This document shows, piece by piece, positions 32,335 through 40,846 of a DNA stretch of 64,000 nucleotides. Made by a program: the position numbers and the translations under genes. The notes under the pieces are model-generated. The model saw nothing but the letters and a program-made list of their open reading frames with translations. It ran no database searches and had not been told where the DNA came from. How positions within the stretch are numbered: the stretch's first letter is position 1; each line of letters opens with the position of its first letter. The stretch is from positions 62,001 to 126,000 of the forward strand of contig NZ_URFY01000008.1 of NCBI RefSeq assembly GCF_900547205.1, read 5' to 3'. Source of the DNA: an uncultured Bacteroides sp. GTDB taxonomy: Bacteria > Bacteroidota > Bacteroidia > Bacteroidales > Bacteroidaceae.

Positions 32335-32901
32335 TTATGCTTTCACACGTCCCACATAAGAACCGTCGCGAGTATCGATTTCAATCGTTTCGCCTTCGCT
32401 GACGAACAACGGAACGCGAACAGTTGCGCCCGATTCTACAGTAGCAGGTTTCAGTGTATTGGTAGCTGTATCGCCTTTCATACCCGGTTCGGTATAAGTC
32501 ACCTTCATCTGAACTTTGATAGGCATATCTGCGTAGAGCACCGTTTCAGTAGAAGCATCGGAAACAACTTCCAATACTGCACCTTCGAGCAGGAAGTCAA
32601 CACCGTTAATCAAATCGTGAGCGATAGGATGCTGGTCGAAAGTTTCTTGGTTCATGAAGATATAATCATCTCCTTCTTTATAAAGGAACTGGTAAGGGCG
32701 ACGTTCTACACGCACGTCTTCCAACTTCTCACCGATGTTGAAACGACGTTCGAGAACGTATCCGCTTACTACATCTTTCAGCTTTGTGCGCATGAAAGTG
32801 TTACCTTTACCTGGTTTTACATGCAGAAATTCTACACAGAAATAGAGCTTTCCGTCCATACGGATACAAGTTCCGTTTTTGATGTCTTGAGCATTAATCA
32901 T
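32335..32901 (-). CDS. efp: Translation elongation factor P
   Basis: 188 residues with the three beta domains of EF-P. The tip loop reads KPGKGNTF, with Lys32 at the position that contacts the peptidyl-transferase centre and is often modified. EF-P relieves ribosomes stalled at polyproline stretches. A full Bacteroides promoter lies upstream (-33 TTTG, 20 bp, -7 TACTTTTG at 32960-32967). It is monocistronic, ended by a terminator 22 bp after the stop. Confidence 0.97.
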   Translation of the reverse strand: MINAQDIKNGTCIRMDGKLYFCVEFLHVKPGKGNTFMRTKLKDVVSGYVLERRFNIGEKLEDVRVERRPYQFLYKEGDDYIFMNQETFDQHPIAHDLINGVDFLLEGAVLEVVSDASTETVLYADMPIKVQMKVTYTEPGMKGDTATNTLKPATVESGATVRVPLFVSEGETIEIDTRDGSYVGRVKA

Positions 32902-32959
32902 ACTGCTATTCTTCTTATTATATTATTGTTATTTAATTGTTTTCGCTAAGAATCGAGTG

Positions 32960-32991
32960 CAAAAGTAATCTAATTCGGTAAAAAACACAAA
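32960..32991 (-). promoter_or_regulatory. Complete promoter for efp (-33 and -7)
   Basis: TACTTTTG (32960-32967, minus strand) is an exact -7 box, and TTTG lies 20 bp upstream of it, the spacing of the Bacteroides -33/-7 consensus. Confidence 0.8.
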
Positions 32992-33041
32992 AACTTTTGA
33001 GCAAAAATGAGTTATCGCTTGGTTAATTTAAAAAAAGTGCC

Positions 33042-33049
33042 TATTTTTG
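33042..33049 (+). promoter_or_regulatory. Promoter -7 box for rpmH
   Basis: TATTTTTG, exact TAnnTTTG match, 44 bp upstream of the start. It lies inside an upstream extension of the reading frame, which rules out the start at 33007. Confidence 0.7.
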
Positions 33050-33093
33050 CAGCCCGATTACGTAGAATAATAACAATAAAACAAGATACAATA

Positions 33094-33252
33094 ATGAAAA
33101 GAACATTTCAACCCTCTAACAGAAAGAGAAAAAACAAACACGGTTTCCGTGAAAGAATGGCATCAGCTAATGGTCGTAGAGTATTGGCTGCACGTCGTGC
33201 CAAAGGCAGAAAGAAACTGACTGTTTCTGACGAGTATAACGGACAGAAGTAA
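33094..33252 (+). CDS. rpmH: 50S ribosomal protein L34
   Basis: 52 residues, the usual L34 size, from the ATG at 33094: MKRTFQPSNRKRKNKHGFRE, then ASANGRRVLAARRAKGRKKL, the conserved bacterial sequence. L34 is a small basic protein of the large subunit. In many bacteria it neighbours rnpA and dnaA; here it is monocistronic next to efp, with its own -7 box and a strong terminator. Confidence 0.97.
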   Translation: MKRTFQPSNRKRKNKHGFRERMASANGRRVLAARRAKGRKKLTVSDEYNGQK

Positions 33253-33272
33253 TTGTCACTCGTTATAAGAGA

Positions 33273-33313
33273 AACAAAAAGGGCGGAGAGCATTCATCTC
33301 CGCCCTTTTTGTT
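33273..33313. terminator. Strong terminator after rpmH
   Basis: A 17-bp perfect stem, AACAAAAAGGGCGGAGA with its complement, 7-nt loop, T5 tail. Confidence 0.93.
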
Positions 33314-33391
33314 GCAACTATATATCTCTCAGCATCTTGAAGCAAGGACATTTTTCATTGATTTCTATTCCTCAATTCAACTATTTTGTAG

Positions 33392-33399
33392 TATCTTTG
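33392..33399 (+). promoter_or_regulatory. Promoter -7 box for the PASTA protein operon
   Basis: TATCTTTG, exact consensus, 22 bp upstream of the ATG at 33422. Confidence 0.7.
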
Positions 33400-33421
33400 G
33401 CGCATAATAACAGCAATGCAT

Positions 33422-34072
33422 ATGACTATTAAAGATTTTTTTTCTTTTAAAACAAATAAGTTTTTCTGGCTAAATATCATTGCCATGATTGTTGTGGTGG
33501 TAGCAGTAGCGTTTGGTACGCTCAAATGGATGGACGCATATACCCGGCATGGAGAAACTGTCGTTGTCCCCGATGTGACAGGGATGACGATGGAAGAAGC
33601 TACGAAAGCGTTTCAGAAGAACGGATTGGTTTGTGTGATTTCGGACTCCAGATATGTGAAAGATAAGCCGGCGGGCATCGTGCTTGACCTTAAACCGGGC
33701 GTTGGCGAGAAAGTGAAAGAAGGACGCACGGTTTATCTCACCATTAATACGCTGGACGTGCCATTGCGTGTAGTCCCCGACGTTGCAGACAACAGTTCCC
33801 TGCGTCAGGCACAAGCAAAATTGCTGAATGCCGGTTTCCAACTGAACGAAGTACAGTTGGTACGTGGCGAAAAGGACTGGGTGTATGGCGTGAAATATGA
33901 CGGACGGCAATTGGAAGCCGGCGAAAAAGTGCCTATGGGCGCTTCTCTGACACTAATAGTGGGAAACGGAGCAGACGACACGCTGGAAGTAGACTCTATG
34001 GCAACAGAAGCAGCCCACGGAGAACCCGTAGCATCGGAAGCCGCAAATACACAAGATGATAGCTGGTTTTAA
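33422..34072 (+). CDS. PASTA-domain membrane protein
   Basis: 216 residues from the second in-frame ATG (MTIKDFFSFKT); the first at 33416 is also possible. One membrane helix (about 18-38) anchors a periplasmic part with tandem PASTA domains: VVVPDVTGMTMEEATKAF near 47, VVPDVADNSSLRQAQAKL near 117 and a third partial unit. The C-terminal 30 residues are acidic and Ala-rich. PASTA domains bind peptidoglycan-type ligands; here there is no kinase domain attached. It heads an operon with rluD, ddl and others, and ddl supplies a peptidoglycan link. Confidence 0.87.
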   Translation: MTIKDFFSFKTNKFFWLNIIAMIVVVVAVAFGTLKWMDAYTRHGETVVVPDVTGMTMEEATKAFQKNGLVCVISDSRYVKDKPAGIVLDLKPGVGEKVKEGRTVYLTINTLDVPLRVVPDVADNSSLRQAQAKLLNAGFQLNEVQLVRGEKDWVYGVKYDGRQLEAGEKVPMGASLTLIVGNGADDTLEVDSMATEAAHGEPVASEAANTQDDSWF

Positions 34073-34098
34073 TTGATAAATAACAGAAAAAGACTCAC

Positions 34099-35172
34099 AT
34101 GATAGAGGAAGAACTTCCTGATGAACTGGAAACTGATTTGGATGATATAGAACCTGTCGGTGACGAATCCCAGCTTTACGAGCACTTCCGCGTGGTGGTA
34201 GACAAGGGACAGGCGATGGTCAGAGTCGACAAATATCTGTTCGAACGTATTGTCAACGCTTCGCGCAACCGCATTCAGAAGGCTGCCGAAGGTGGATTCG
34301 TTATGGCAAACGGCAAGCCGGTGAAGAGCAGTTATAAAGTGAAGCCGCTGGACGTCATCACCGTGATGATGGACCGACCGCGCTATGAAAACGAAATTAT
34401 TCCCGAAGATATACCTCTTAATATAGTATACGAAGATAAATATCTGATGGTGGTGAACAAACCGCCCGGACTGGTGGTGCATCCCGGACACGGAAACTAT
34501 ACCGGTACACTCGTCAACGCACTGGCTTGGCACATGAAGGACGACCCTGACTATGATGCCAACGACCCGCACGTGGGACTCGTACACCGAATTGATAAAG
34601 ACACCTCGGGACTGCTGGTGATAGCCAAAACACCGGATGCCAAAACCAATTTGGGATTGCAGTTTTTCAATAAGACAACCAAGCGTAAATATCGCGCACT
34701 GGTGTGGGGAAACGTAGAGCAGGACGAAGGCACGATTGTAGGCAGCATCGCCCGCAATCCGAAAGACCGGATGCAAATGGCGGTGATGGCGGACCCCGAG
34801 ATGGGGAAACATGCTGTGACACATTATCGCGTGCTCGAAAGGCTGGGATATGTCACGCTCGTAGAGTGCGTGCTCGAAACCGGACGAACCCATCAGATTC
34901 GTGTTCACATGAAGCACATCGGGCACGTCTTGTTTAACGACGAACGCTACGGCGGTCACGAGATATTGAAAGGAACTCATTTTAGTAAATACAAACAATT
35001 TGTAAATAATTGCTTTGACACTTGTCCCCGACAGGCTTTGCATGCCATGACATTGGGCTTTGTGCATCCCGCCACTGGTGAGGAGATGCATTTTACTTCC
35101 GAACTTCCGGATGATATGGCCCGGCTTATCGACAAGTGGAGAAGCTATATAAGTAATAGAGAATTAGAATGA
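34099..35172 (+). CDS. rluD: 23S rRNA pseudouridine synthase, RluD type
   Basis: 357 residues. An S4-like RNA-binding domain lies at about 35-95 (VRVDKYLFERIVNASRNRIQKA), followed by the RluA-family catalytic domain. The signature HRIDKDTSGLLVIAKTP near residues 165-180 carries the catalytic aspartate, and ETGRTHQIRVHMKHIGHV is the other hallmark. It isomerises uridines in helix 69 of 23S rRNA. The stop overlaps the ddl start by 4 bp, so the two are translationally coupled. The family also contains RluC/RluA, but order and length favour RluD. Confidence 0.9.
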   Translation: MIEEELPDELETDLDDIEPVGDESQLYEHFRVVVDKGQAMVRVDKYLFERIVNASRNRIQKAAEGGFVMANGKPVKSSYKVKPLDVITVMMDRPRYENEIIPEDIPLNIVYEDKYLMVVNKPPGLVVHPGHGNYTGTLVNALAWHMKDDPDYDANDPHVGLVHRIDKDTSGLLVIAKTPDAKTNLGLQFFNKTTKRKYRALVWGNVEQDEGTIVGSIARNPKDRMQMAVMADPEMGKHAVTHYRVLERLGYVTLVECVLETGRTHQIRVHMKHIGHVLFNDERYGGHEILKGTHFSKYKQFVNNCFDTCPRQALHAMTLGFVHPATGEEMHFTSELPDDMARLIDKWRSYISNRELE

Positions 35173-36143
35173 AGCGCAACATTGCTATCGTAGCAGGAGG
35201 TGACACCTCTGAAATCGTAGTTTCCCTGCGTAGTGCACAGGGCATTTATTCCTTTATTGATAAGGAAAAGTATAATTTGTATATTGTGGAGATGGAAGGC
35301 CGACGCTGGGAAGTACAACTGCCGGACGGAAGCAAACTCCCGGTAGACAGGAATGACTTTAGTTTCACCAATGGGACGGAGAAAGTGGTGTTCGACTTTG
35401 CCTATATCACCATTCACGGCACACCGGGTGAAGACGGTCGCTTACAGGGCTATTTTGATATGATGCGCATCCCGTACTCCTGCTGTGGGGTGCTGGCTGC
35501 TGCTATCACCTATGATAAGTTTGCCTGCAACCAATACCTGAAAGGGTTTGGACTTCGCATTGCCGAATCGCTGCTGCTGCGCCAAGGTCAGTCTGTTTCC
35601 GACGAAGATGTGATGGAGAAGATTGGTTTGCCTTGCTTCATCAAGCCTAGCCTGGGCGGTTCGAGCTTCGGAGTAACGAAGGTGAAGACGAAAGAACAAA
35701 TCCAGCCCGCCATTGTTAAAGCCTTTGCAGAAGCACAAGAGGTGGTAGTGGAAGCTTTCATGGAAGGCACGGAGCTGACTTGCGGATGCTACAAGACGAA
35801 AGAGAAATCGGTAGTCTTCCCACCTACGGAAGTAGTGACGCACAACGAGTTTTTTGATTACGATGCCAAATACAATGGTCAGGTAGACGAAATAACCCCT
35901 GCCCGCATCTCGGATGAACTGACGAAGCGTGTGCAGATGCTGACCTCGGCTATTTATGATATTTTGGGCTGTTCGGGTATTATCCGCGTAGACTATATTG
36001 TGACAGCCGGAGAAAAGATCAACCTTCTCGAAGTAAATACTACTCCGGGAATGACTGCTACCAGCTTTATTCCCCAGCAAGTGCGCGCTGCCGGACTGGA
36101 TATAAAGGATGTGATGACTGACATTATTGAAAACAAATTCTAA
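35169..36143 (+). CDS. ddl: D-alanine--D-alanine ligase
   Basis: 324 residues. ATP-grasp layout: N-terminal VAGGDTSEIVVSLRSAQ, ITIHGTPGEDGRLQGYFDM, central LPCFIKPSLGGSSFGVTKV and VVEAFMEGTELTCGC, and metal-binding INLLEVNTTPGMTATSF near the C-terminus. It joins two D-alanines for peptidoglycan precursors in the cytoplasm. It overlaps rluD by 4 bp and is followed 8 bp later by an acyltransferase gene. Full length and all motifs are present. Confidence 0.95.
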   Translation: MKRNIAIVAGGDTSEIVVSLRSAQGIYSFIDKEKYNLYIVEMEGRRWEVQLPDGSKLPVDRNDFSFTNGTEKVVFDFAYITIHGTPGEDGRLQGYFDMMRIPYSCCGVLAAAITYDKFACNQYLKGFGLRIAESLLLRQGQSVSDEDVMEKIGLPCFIKPSLGGSSFGVTKVKTKEQIQPAIVKAFAEAQEVVVEAFMEGTELTCGCYKTKEKSVVFPPTEVVTHNEFFDYDAKYNGQVDEITPARISDELTKRVQMLTSAIYDILGCSGIIRVDYIVTAGEKINLLEVNTTPGMTATSFIPQQVRAAGLDIKDVMTDIIENKF

Positions 36144-36151
36144 TCACCGTT

Positions 36152-37300
36152 ATGGATCTGACAGAGTTTAATGAGATTCGTCCTTACAATGATGAGGAAC
36201 TTCCTCAAATCTATGAGGAACTGATTGCTGATCCGGCTTTCCAGAAAGCTGCCACCGGGGCTATACCGAATGTCCCATTCGAACTTCTGGCACAGAAAAT
36301 GCGTGCTAGCAAGACTAAGCTTGAATTTCAGGAAGCATTCTGCTATGGCATCTTGTGGAAGATAGCGGCCGATCATACTGCCGGCTTGGCACTGGACCAT
36401 ACTGCTATAGCTGATAAAAGCAAGGCATATACCTATATCTCCAATCACAGGGATATTATCCTCGATTCTGGTTTCCTCTCTATCTTGCTGATCGACCAGG
36501 GGATGGATACCGTAGAGATTGCGATTGGAGATAATCTGCTGATTTATCCGTGGATAAAGAAATTGGTGCGTGTCAACAAATCATTTATAGTGCAGCGGGG
36601 GCTGACGATGCGGCAGATGTTGGAATCATCGGCACGGATGTCACGCTATATGCACTACACCATCGGAGAGAAAAATCAGTCCATCTGGATTGCTCAGCGC
36701 GAAGGGCGTGCCAAAGACTCCAATGACCGCACACAGGAAAGTGTACTGAAGATGCTGGTAATGGGTGGTGAAGGTGATACGGTGGAGCGACTGATGCAGA
36801 TGAACATAGCTCCTCTTGCCATTTCGTACGAATATGATCCTTGCGACTTCCTGAAAGCACAGGAGTTTCAACTGAAAAGAGATGTGGAAGGGTATAAAAA
36901 GACCACGCAGGATGACTTGATTAATATGCAAACCGGGCTTTTCGGCTATAAGGGTAGAGTGCATTTCCAAGTGGCGCCTTGTTTGAATGCCGATTTGGAA
37001 CACGTAGACCGTTCGTTGCCAAAACCGGAACTGTTTGCCCGCATCTCCGCTTGTATCGACCGGAAGATTCATAGCAATTACCGGATTTATCCGGGCAACT
37101 ACGTGGCGTATGACTGGATGAACGGTACGACAGAATTTACCTCTCATTATACGCAGGAGGAAAAACAACAATTTATGAATTATATAGAACAACAACTGGG
37201 CAAGATTAATATTCCGAATAAGGATGAGGACTTTTTGCGTGGAAAATTGTTATTAATGTATGCCAATCCTTTGATAAATCATTTAGCTGCTTGCCGATGA
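36152..37300 (+). CDS. PlsC-like glycerolipid acyltransferase
   Basis: 382 residues. A glycerolipid acyltransferase core lies at about 80-230 with SNHRDIILDSGFLS, a QRG segment (SFIVQRGL) and the EGRAKDSNDRT box. The His and Asp are separated by five residues (HRDIILD) rather than the usual four of HxxxxD, so the exact catalytic pair is uncertain. Members of this group in Bacteroides are annotated as acyltransferases of unknown acceptor, possibly acting on phospholipid or ornithine/serine lipids. It lies in the rluD-ddl operon, and its stop overlaps the next start by ATGA. Confidence 0.72.
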   Translation: MDLTEFNEIRPYNDEELPQIYEELIADPAFQKAATGAIPNVPFELLAQKMRASKTKLEFQEAFCYGILWKIAADHTAGLALDHTAIADKSKAYTYISNHRDIILDSGFLSILLIDQGMDTVEIAIGDNLLIYPWIKKLVRVNKSFIVQRGLTMRQMLESSARMSRYMHYTIGEKNQSIWIAQREGRAKDSNDRTQESVLKMLVMGGEGDTVERLMQMNIAPLAISYEYDPCDFLKAQEFQLKRDVEGYKKTTQDDLINMQTGLFGYKGRVHFQVAPCLNADLEHVDRSLPKPELFARISACIDRKIHSNYRIYPGNYVAYDWMNGTTEFTSHYTQEEKQQFMNYIEQQLGKINIPNKDEDFLRGKLLLMYANPLINHLAACR

Positions 37301-38004
37301 AAAATAGAAAGTTACAGATAGTCTGGCTCTGGGGATTGCTTCTCCTGATGGCTGCCTGCGGAGACGACGATTATTACTATCCTTCGGTGAAACTGGAGTT
37401 TGTAACGGTGGCGTCGGGTGCAGATGGCAGCATAGAGAGGCTCATTCCTGATAAGGGGGATGCGTTGTCAGTATACGAAGATCGAACGGGGTCTGCCATT
37501 TCTCCGAATACTTCCAGACGCCTCTTGAGTAACTATGAGGTTGTTTCGGATGGAGGTATTGCCAAAGCTAGAATCTTCTCCTTGCAAACACTCGTTACGC
37601 CTGTGCCTAAGCCAGCGGACGATCCGGTTTATGAAGGGGGATTGAAATATGATCCCGTAGAGATGGTCAGCATCTGGATGGGCAAGGATTATTTGAATAT
37701 GATTCTGAATCTGAAAGTCAATGCTGGTAAAGGGCACGTTTTTGGCATAGTGGAAGATTTGAGCGAGTTCGATTCGGATGGCGTTGTTACTATGACGTTG
37801 TATCATGATGCCAATGCAGACGAAGGGTTCTACGACCGACGGGCTTATGTCTCTGTTCCTTTAACGAAATATGTGGATGAGAAGAATCCCGACCGGAAGA
37901 TTACGATTAAATTCAAGTATTCTACGTATGGTGCGGATGGTTCTTCCGAATTATCAGAAAAGTATTGTAATCCCGGTTTTGATTATATGCCGGATAGGAA
38001 TTGA
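37297..38004 (+). CDS. NigD-like lipoprotein
   Basis: 235 residues from the ATG at 37297, which overlaps the previous stop (ATGA). Signal LLLLMAACGDDD gives a lipoprotein cysteine at about residue 20 followed by acidic residues, the surface-export signal common in Bacteroides. The body, with an OB-like N-terminal part (LEFVTVASGADGSIERLIPD) and a beta-rich C-terminal part, fits the NigD family (PF12667). NigD was first seen near a Prevotella bacteriocin; most members have unknown function. Likely surface-exposed. Confidence 0.78.
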   Translation: MKNRKLQIVWLWGLLLLMAACGDDDYYYPSVKLEFVTVASGADGSIERLIPDKGDALSVYEDRTGSAISPNTSRRLLSNYEVVSDGGIAKARIFSLQTLVTPVPKPADDPVYEGGLKYDPVEMVSIWMGKDYLNMILNLKVNAGKGHVFGIVEDLSEFDSDGVVTMTLYHDANADEGFYDRRAYVSVPLTKYVDEKNPDRKITIKFKYSTYGADGSSELSEKYCNPGFDYMPDRN

Positions 38005-38020
38005 ATAATATAAAGTATAT

Positions 38021-38413
38021 ATGTTTAAAATGATCCAATTAACCGTGGGACTATTTCTATTTCTTTCTTCTCTTTTCTCCTGTCAGCAGAAAGGGGATTT
38101 TAAGTCGATGAATGTGGAGGAGTTTGATTCTCTTATTCAAAATGAGGATATACAGCGTTTGGATGTCCGCACGCTCGCAGAATATTCGGAAGGACATATT
38201 GCGAAAACGATTAATATCAACGTGATGGATGATTCTTTTGCTTCTATGGCGGATTCGTTATTGCAAAAGGAGAAGCCCGTAGCTGTGTATTGCCGAAGCG
38301 GTAGTAGGAGCAAGAAGGCAGCAGGGATTCTGAGCAAGAAAGGCTTTAAAGTCTTTGAACTTGATAAGGGATTCAATGCTTGGCAGGGGAGTGGCAAGGA
38401 TGTTGAGAAATAA
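38021..38413 (+). CDS. Rhodanese-like lipoprotein
   Basis: 130 residues; lipoprotein signal ending SSLFSC (about residue 21). A single rhodanese domain: LDVRTLAEYSEGHIAKTINI and the active-site loop VYCRSGSRSKKAAG with catalytic cysteine, then GFKVFELDKGFNAW. It can transfer sulfane sulfur to thiol acceptors in the periplasm. It is the last gene of the operon, ending before a 20-bp hairpin shared with argF'. Confidence 0.9.
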   Translation: MFKMIQLTVGLFLFLSSLFSCQQKGDFKSMNVEEFDSLIQNEDIQRLDVRTLAEYSEGHIAKTININVMDDSFASMADSLLQKEKPVAVYCRSGSRSKKAAGILSKKGFKVFELDKGFNAWQGSGKDVEK

Positions 38414-38431
38414 GCAGTGTTTATAATATTA

Positions 38432-38479
38432 TAGGCACGGAATTCTAAGACCTGAGCAAGTCTTAGAATTCCGTGCCTA
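38432..38479. terminator. 20-bp perfect bidirectional terminator
   Basis: TAGGCACGGAATTCTAAGAC pairs exactly with its complement around an 8-nt loop, between two convergent genes. T runs are short, so termination may be partial or Rho-assisted. Confidence 0.8.
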
Positions 38480-38494
38480 ATTTATTTATCTTAC

Positions 38495-39451
38495 TTATTT
38501 CAGCCCTTCAAGCATTCTCTTAAGCACCACCGTTGCAGAAATCTCACGATTAGCAGCTTCTGGAATCACGATAGATTGAGGACTTTCAATCACATCATCC
38601 GTCACAATCATATTTCTACGAACAGGGAGACAATGCATGAAATAAGCATTGTTGGTCACAGCCATTTGGCGGTCGCTCACGGTCCATTGGCGGTCTTTAC
38701 TTAATATCTGTCCGTAATTATCGCCTGTATAAGCTGCCCAGTTTTTGGCATAAATGAAATCGGCTCCTTCAAAAGCTTTCATCTGGTCGTATTCTACTTT
38801 GGCTTTTCCTACAAATTGCGGGTCGAGTTCGTATCCTTCGGGATGAGTGATAACAAAATCGTAGTCTGTGGCATTCATCCATTCTGCGAAAGAATTGGGA
38901 ACAGCCTGTGGCAATGGACGAGGATGTGGTGCCCATGTCATAACAACCTTTGGGCGTGCTGTTTTCTTATATTCCTCAATGGTAATCAGGTCGGCGAAAC
39001 TCTGTAAAGGGTGGCGGGTTGCTGCTTCCATTGAGAATACCGGACGTCCGGAGTGTTGGATGAACTGATTCAGAATAGTTTCTTTATAGTCGAAATCGCG
39101 GTCCTCGAAACGGGCAAATGAGCGTACCCCAATCAGGTCGCAATAACATCCCATCACAGGAATAGCCTCTAGTAAATGTTCGGGTTTATCACCGTCCATG
39201 ATTACACCGCGTTCAGTTTCGAGTTTCCAGGCACCTTGGTTGATGTCCAATACCATTACATTCATTCCCAGGTTAAGTGCAGCTTTCTGTGTGCTGAGGC
39301 GGGTGCGCAAACTGGAGTTGAAAAAGATCATCATCAATGTCTTGTTTCGTCCCAGTTCTACATATTTGAAGCGGTCTTTTTGAATCTCGAATGCTTCTGC
39401 AAGGGCTGATTTTAAATCGCCGATGTCCTGTACACAAGTAAATTTCTTCAT
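38495..39451 (-). CDS. argF': N-succinylornithine carbamoyltransferase (ArgF')
   Basis: 318 residues from the ATG at 39451, the same length as Bacteroides ArgF'. The carbamoyl-phosphate site is FFNSSLRTRLST and the second site is HCLPVRR. Residue 90 is proline (GVIMDGDKPEHL), the residue that distinguishes succinylornithine from acetylornithine carbamoyltransferase in characterised enzymes. It makes N-succinylcitrulline in the arginine pathway. It lies 39 bp after proA, in a proB-proA-argF' unit, linking proline and arginine synthesis at glutamate. Confidence 0.88.
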   Translation of the reverse strand: MKKFTCVQDIGDLKSALAEAFEIQKDRFKYVELGRNKTLMMIFFNSSLRTRLSTQKAALNLGMNVMVLDINQGAWKLETERGVIMDGDKPEHLLEAIPVMGCYCDLIGVRSFARFEDRDFDYKETILNQFIQHSGRPVFSMEAATRHPLQSFADLITIEEYKKTARPKVVMTWAPHPRPLPQAVPNSFAEWMNATDYDFVITHPEGYELDPQFVGKAKVEYDQMKAFEGADFIYAKNWAAYTGDNYGQILSKDRQWTVSDRQMAVTNNAYFMHCLPVRRNMIVTDDVIESPQSIVIPEAANREISATVVLKRMLEGLK

Positions 39452-39489
39452 TTTATCTATCTTTAATTCGTTATTATTCATTTATTGTT

Positions 39490-40743
39490 TTACCATCTAG
39501 TTTGACCGTCTCCTTCGATGATCCACTTGTAAGATGTAATTTCTTCCAGTCCCATCGGACCTCGTGCGTGCAGCTTTTGAGTGCTAATGCCAATCTCTGC
39601 TCCTAAGCCGAATTGTGCTCCGTCTGTGAAAGCAGTGGATACATTGGCATATACGCAAGCCGCATCTACTATTTTGATAAACAAAGCTGCGCACTCCTTG
39701 TTTTCTGTAACGATGCATTCGCTATGCTTGGAACTGTTCTCTTGAATATGCCCAAGGGCATCTTCAAAGCTCTTCACCGTCTTGATGGCCATTTTATAAT
39801 CCAAGAACTCTGTGCCGAAACTTTCTTCTGTAGATTGTTGCAGAAGTTCTGCCGGATAATGCCCTTCTAATGCTTGATAAGCTTGTGGGTCGGCATAGAT
39901 AATCACGTGGCTGTCTTTCAGCTTTTCGCAGAGAGCAGGGAGGTCAGTAAGTCTCTTCTCATGGAGGATGACACAATCTAGCGCATTACACACACTGATC
40001 CTGCGTGTCTTTGCGTTATTAATGATTTCCGCTCCTTTGTTCACGTCTCCATATTCATCAAAATAAGTGTGGCAGATGCCCGCCCCGGTTTCAATAACGG
40101 GTATCTTCGCATTATTGCGCACAAAATTAATAAGATTGCTACTACCTCTTGGAATTATCAAGTCGACGTAGCCTACCGCATTCAGCAGTGCTGCGGTAGC
40201 TTCCCTGTCAGCCGGAAGCAATTCTGCAATATGTGGATTTATATTAAATTTCTTCAGTACTTCATGGATAACATTGATGATGGCACGATTGGAACTGTCG
40301 GCATCGCTTCCACCTTTCAGAATGCAGGCATTACCGCTCTTCAAACAAAGAGAAAATACATCAAAACTAACATTTGGACGTGCTTCGTAAATGATGCCTA
40401 TTACGCCGAAAGGTACGCTGATTTTTGTTATCTTCATCCCGTTAGGACGTTCGGATTCTTTCAGGATTCTTCCTAAAGGAGTAGGTAGCGTAGCTACGTT
40501 ACGTGTATCCACAGCGATTCCTTCCAAACGTTCTTTTGTCAACTTCAGCCGGTCGTACTTCGGATCATTCTTATCCATCCGTGCCAAGTCCTTTTCATTC
40601 TCCGTCAGGATATATGTTGTTTCTGCAATGGCTGCGTCAGCCACTGCATTTAGAATCCGGTTGATGGTATCATCACTTAGTAGTGCCAATTCACGACTTG
40701 CTGCCTGCACAGCAGCAAAGGTTTCGTTTAAATTTGTAGTCAT
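39490..40743 (-). CDS. proA: Gamma-glutamyl phosphate reductase
   Basis: 417 residues, the usual ProA size. The aldehyde-dehydrogenase-like fold is shown by NVSFDVFSLCLKSGNACILKGGSD and CNALDCVILHEK with the catalytic cysteine (SVCNALDC), and GLGAEIGISTQKLHARGPMGLE near the end. It reduces gamma-glutamyl phosphate to the semialdehyde with NADPH. It follows proB by 103 bp and precedes argF' by 38 bp. Confidence 0.96.
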   Translation of the reverse strand: MTTNLNETFAAVQAASRELALLSDDTINRILNAVADAAIAETTYILTENEKDLARMDKNDPKYDRLKLTKERLEGIAVDTRNVATLPTPLGRILKESERPNGMKITKISVPFGVIGIIYEARPNVSFDVFSLCLKSGNACILKGGSDADSSNRAIINVIHEVLKKFNINPHIAELLPADREATAALLNAVGYVDLIIPRGSSNLINFVRNNAKIPVIETGAGICHTYFDEYGDVNKGAEIINNAKTRRISVCNALDCVILHEKRLTDLPALCEKLKDSHVIIYADPQAYQALEGHYPAELLQQSTEESFGTEFLDYKMAIKTVKSFEDALGHIQENSSKHSECIVTENKECAALFIKIVDAACVYANVSTAFTDGAQFGLGAEIGISTQKLHARGPMGLEEITSYKWIIEGDGQTRW

Positions 40744-40846
40744 TTTCTCCTCTTTTGCGTTAAATGGAAAGATAAACAGTGCAAATATAGTGAATGATGT
40801 GAATAAACTCTGCTGAAAAAAAGTATTTCACAGAAGGATACTTTAA

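Noticed and set aside
34069..35091. 340-codon minus-strand frame
   Set aside because: Antisense to rluD, which carries the full pseudouridine synthase signature.
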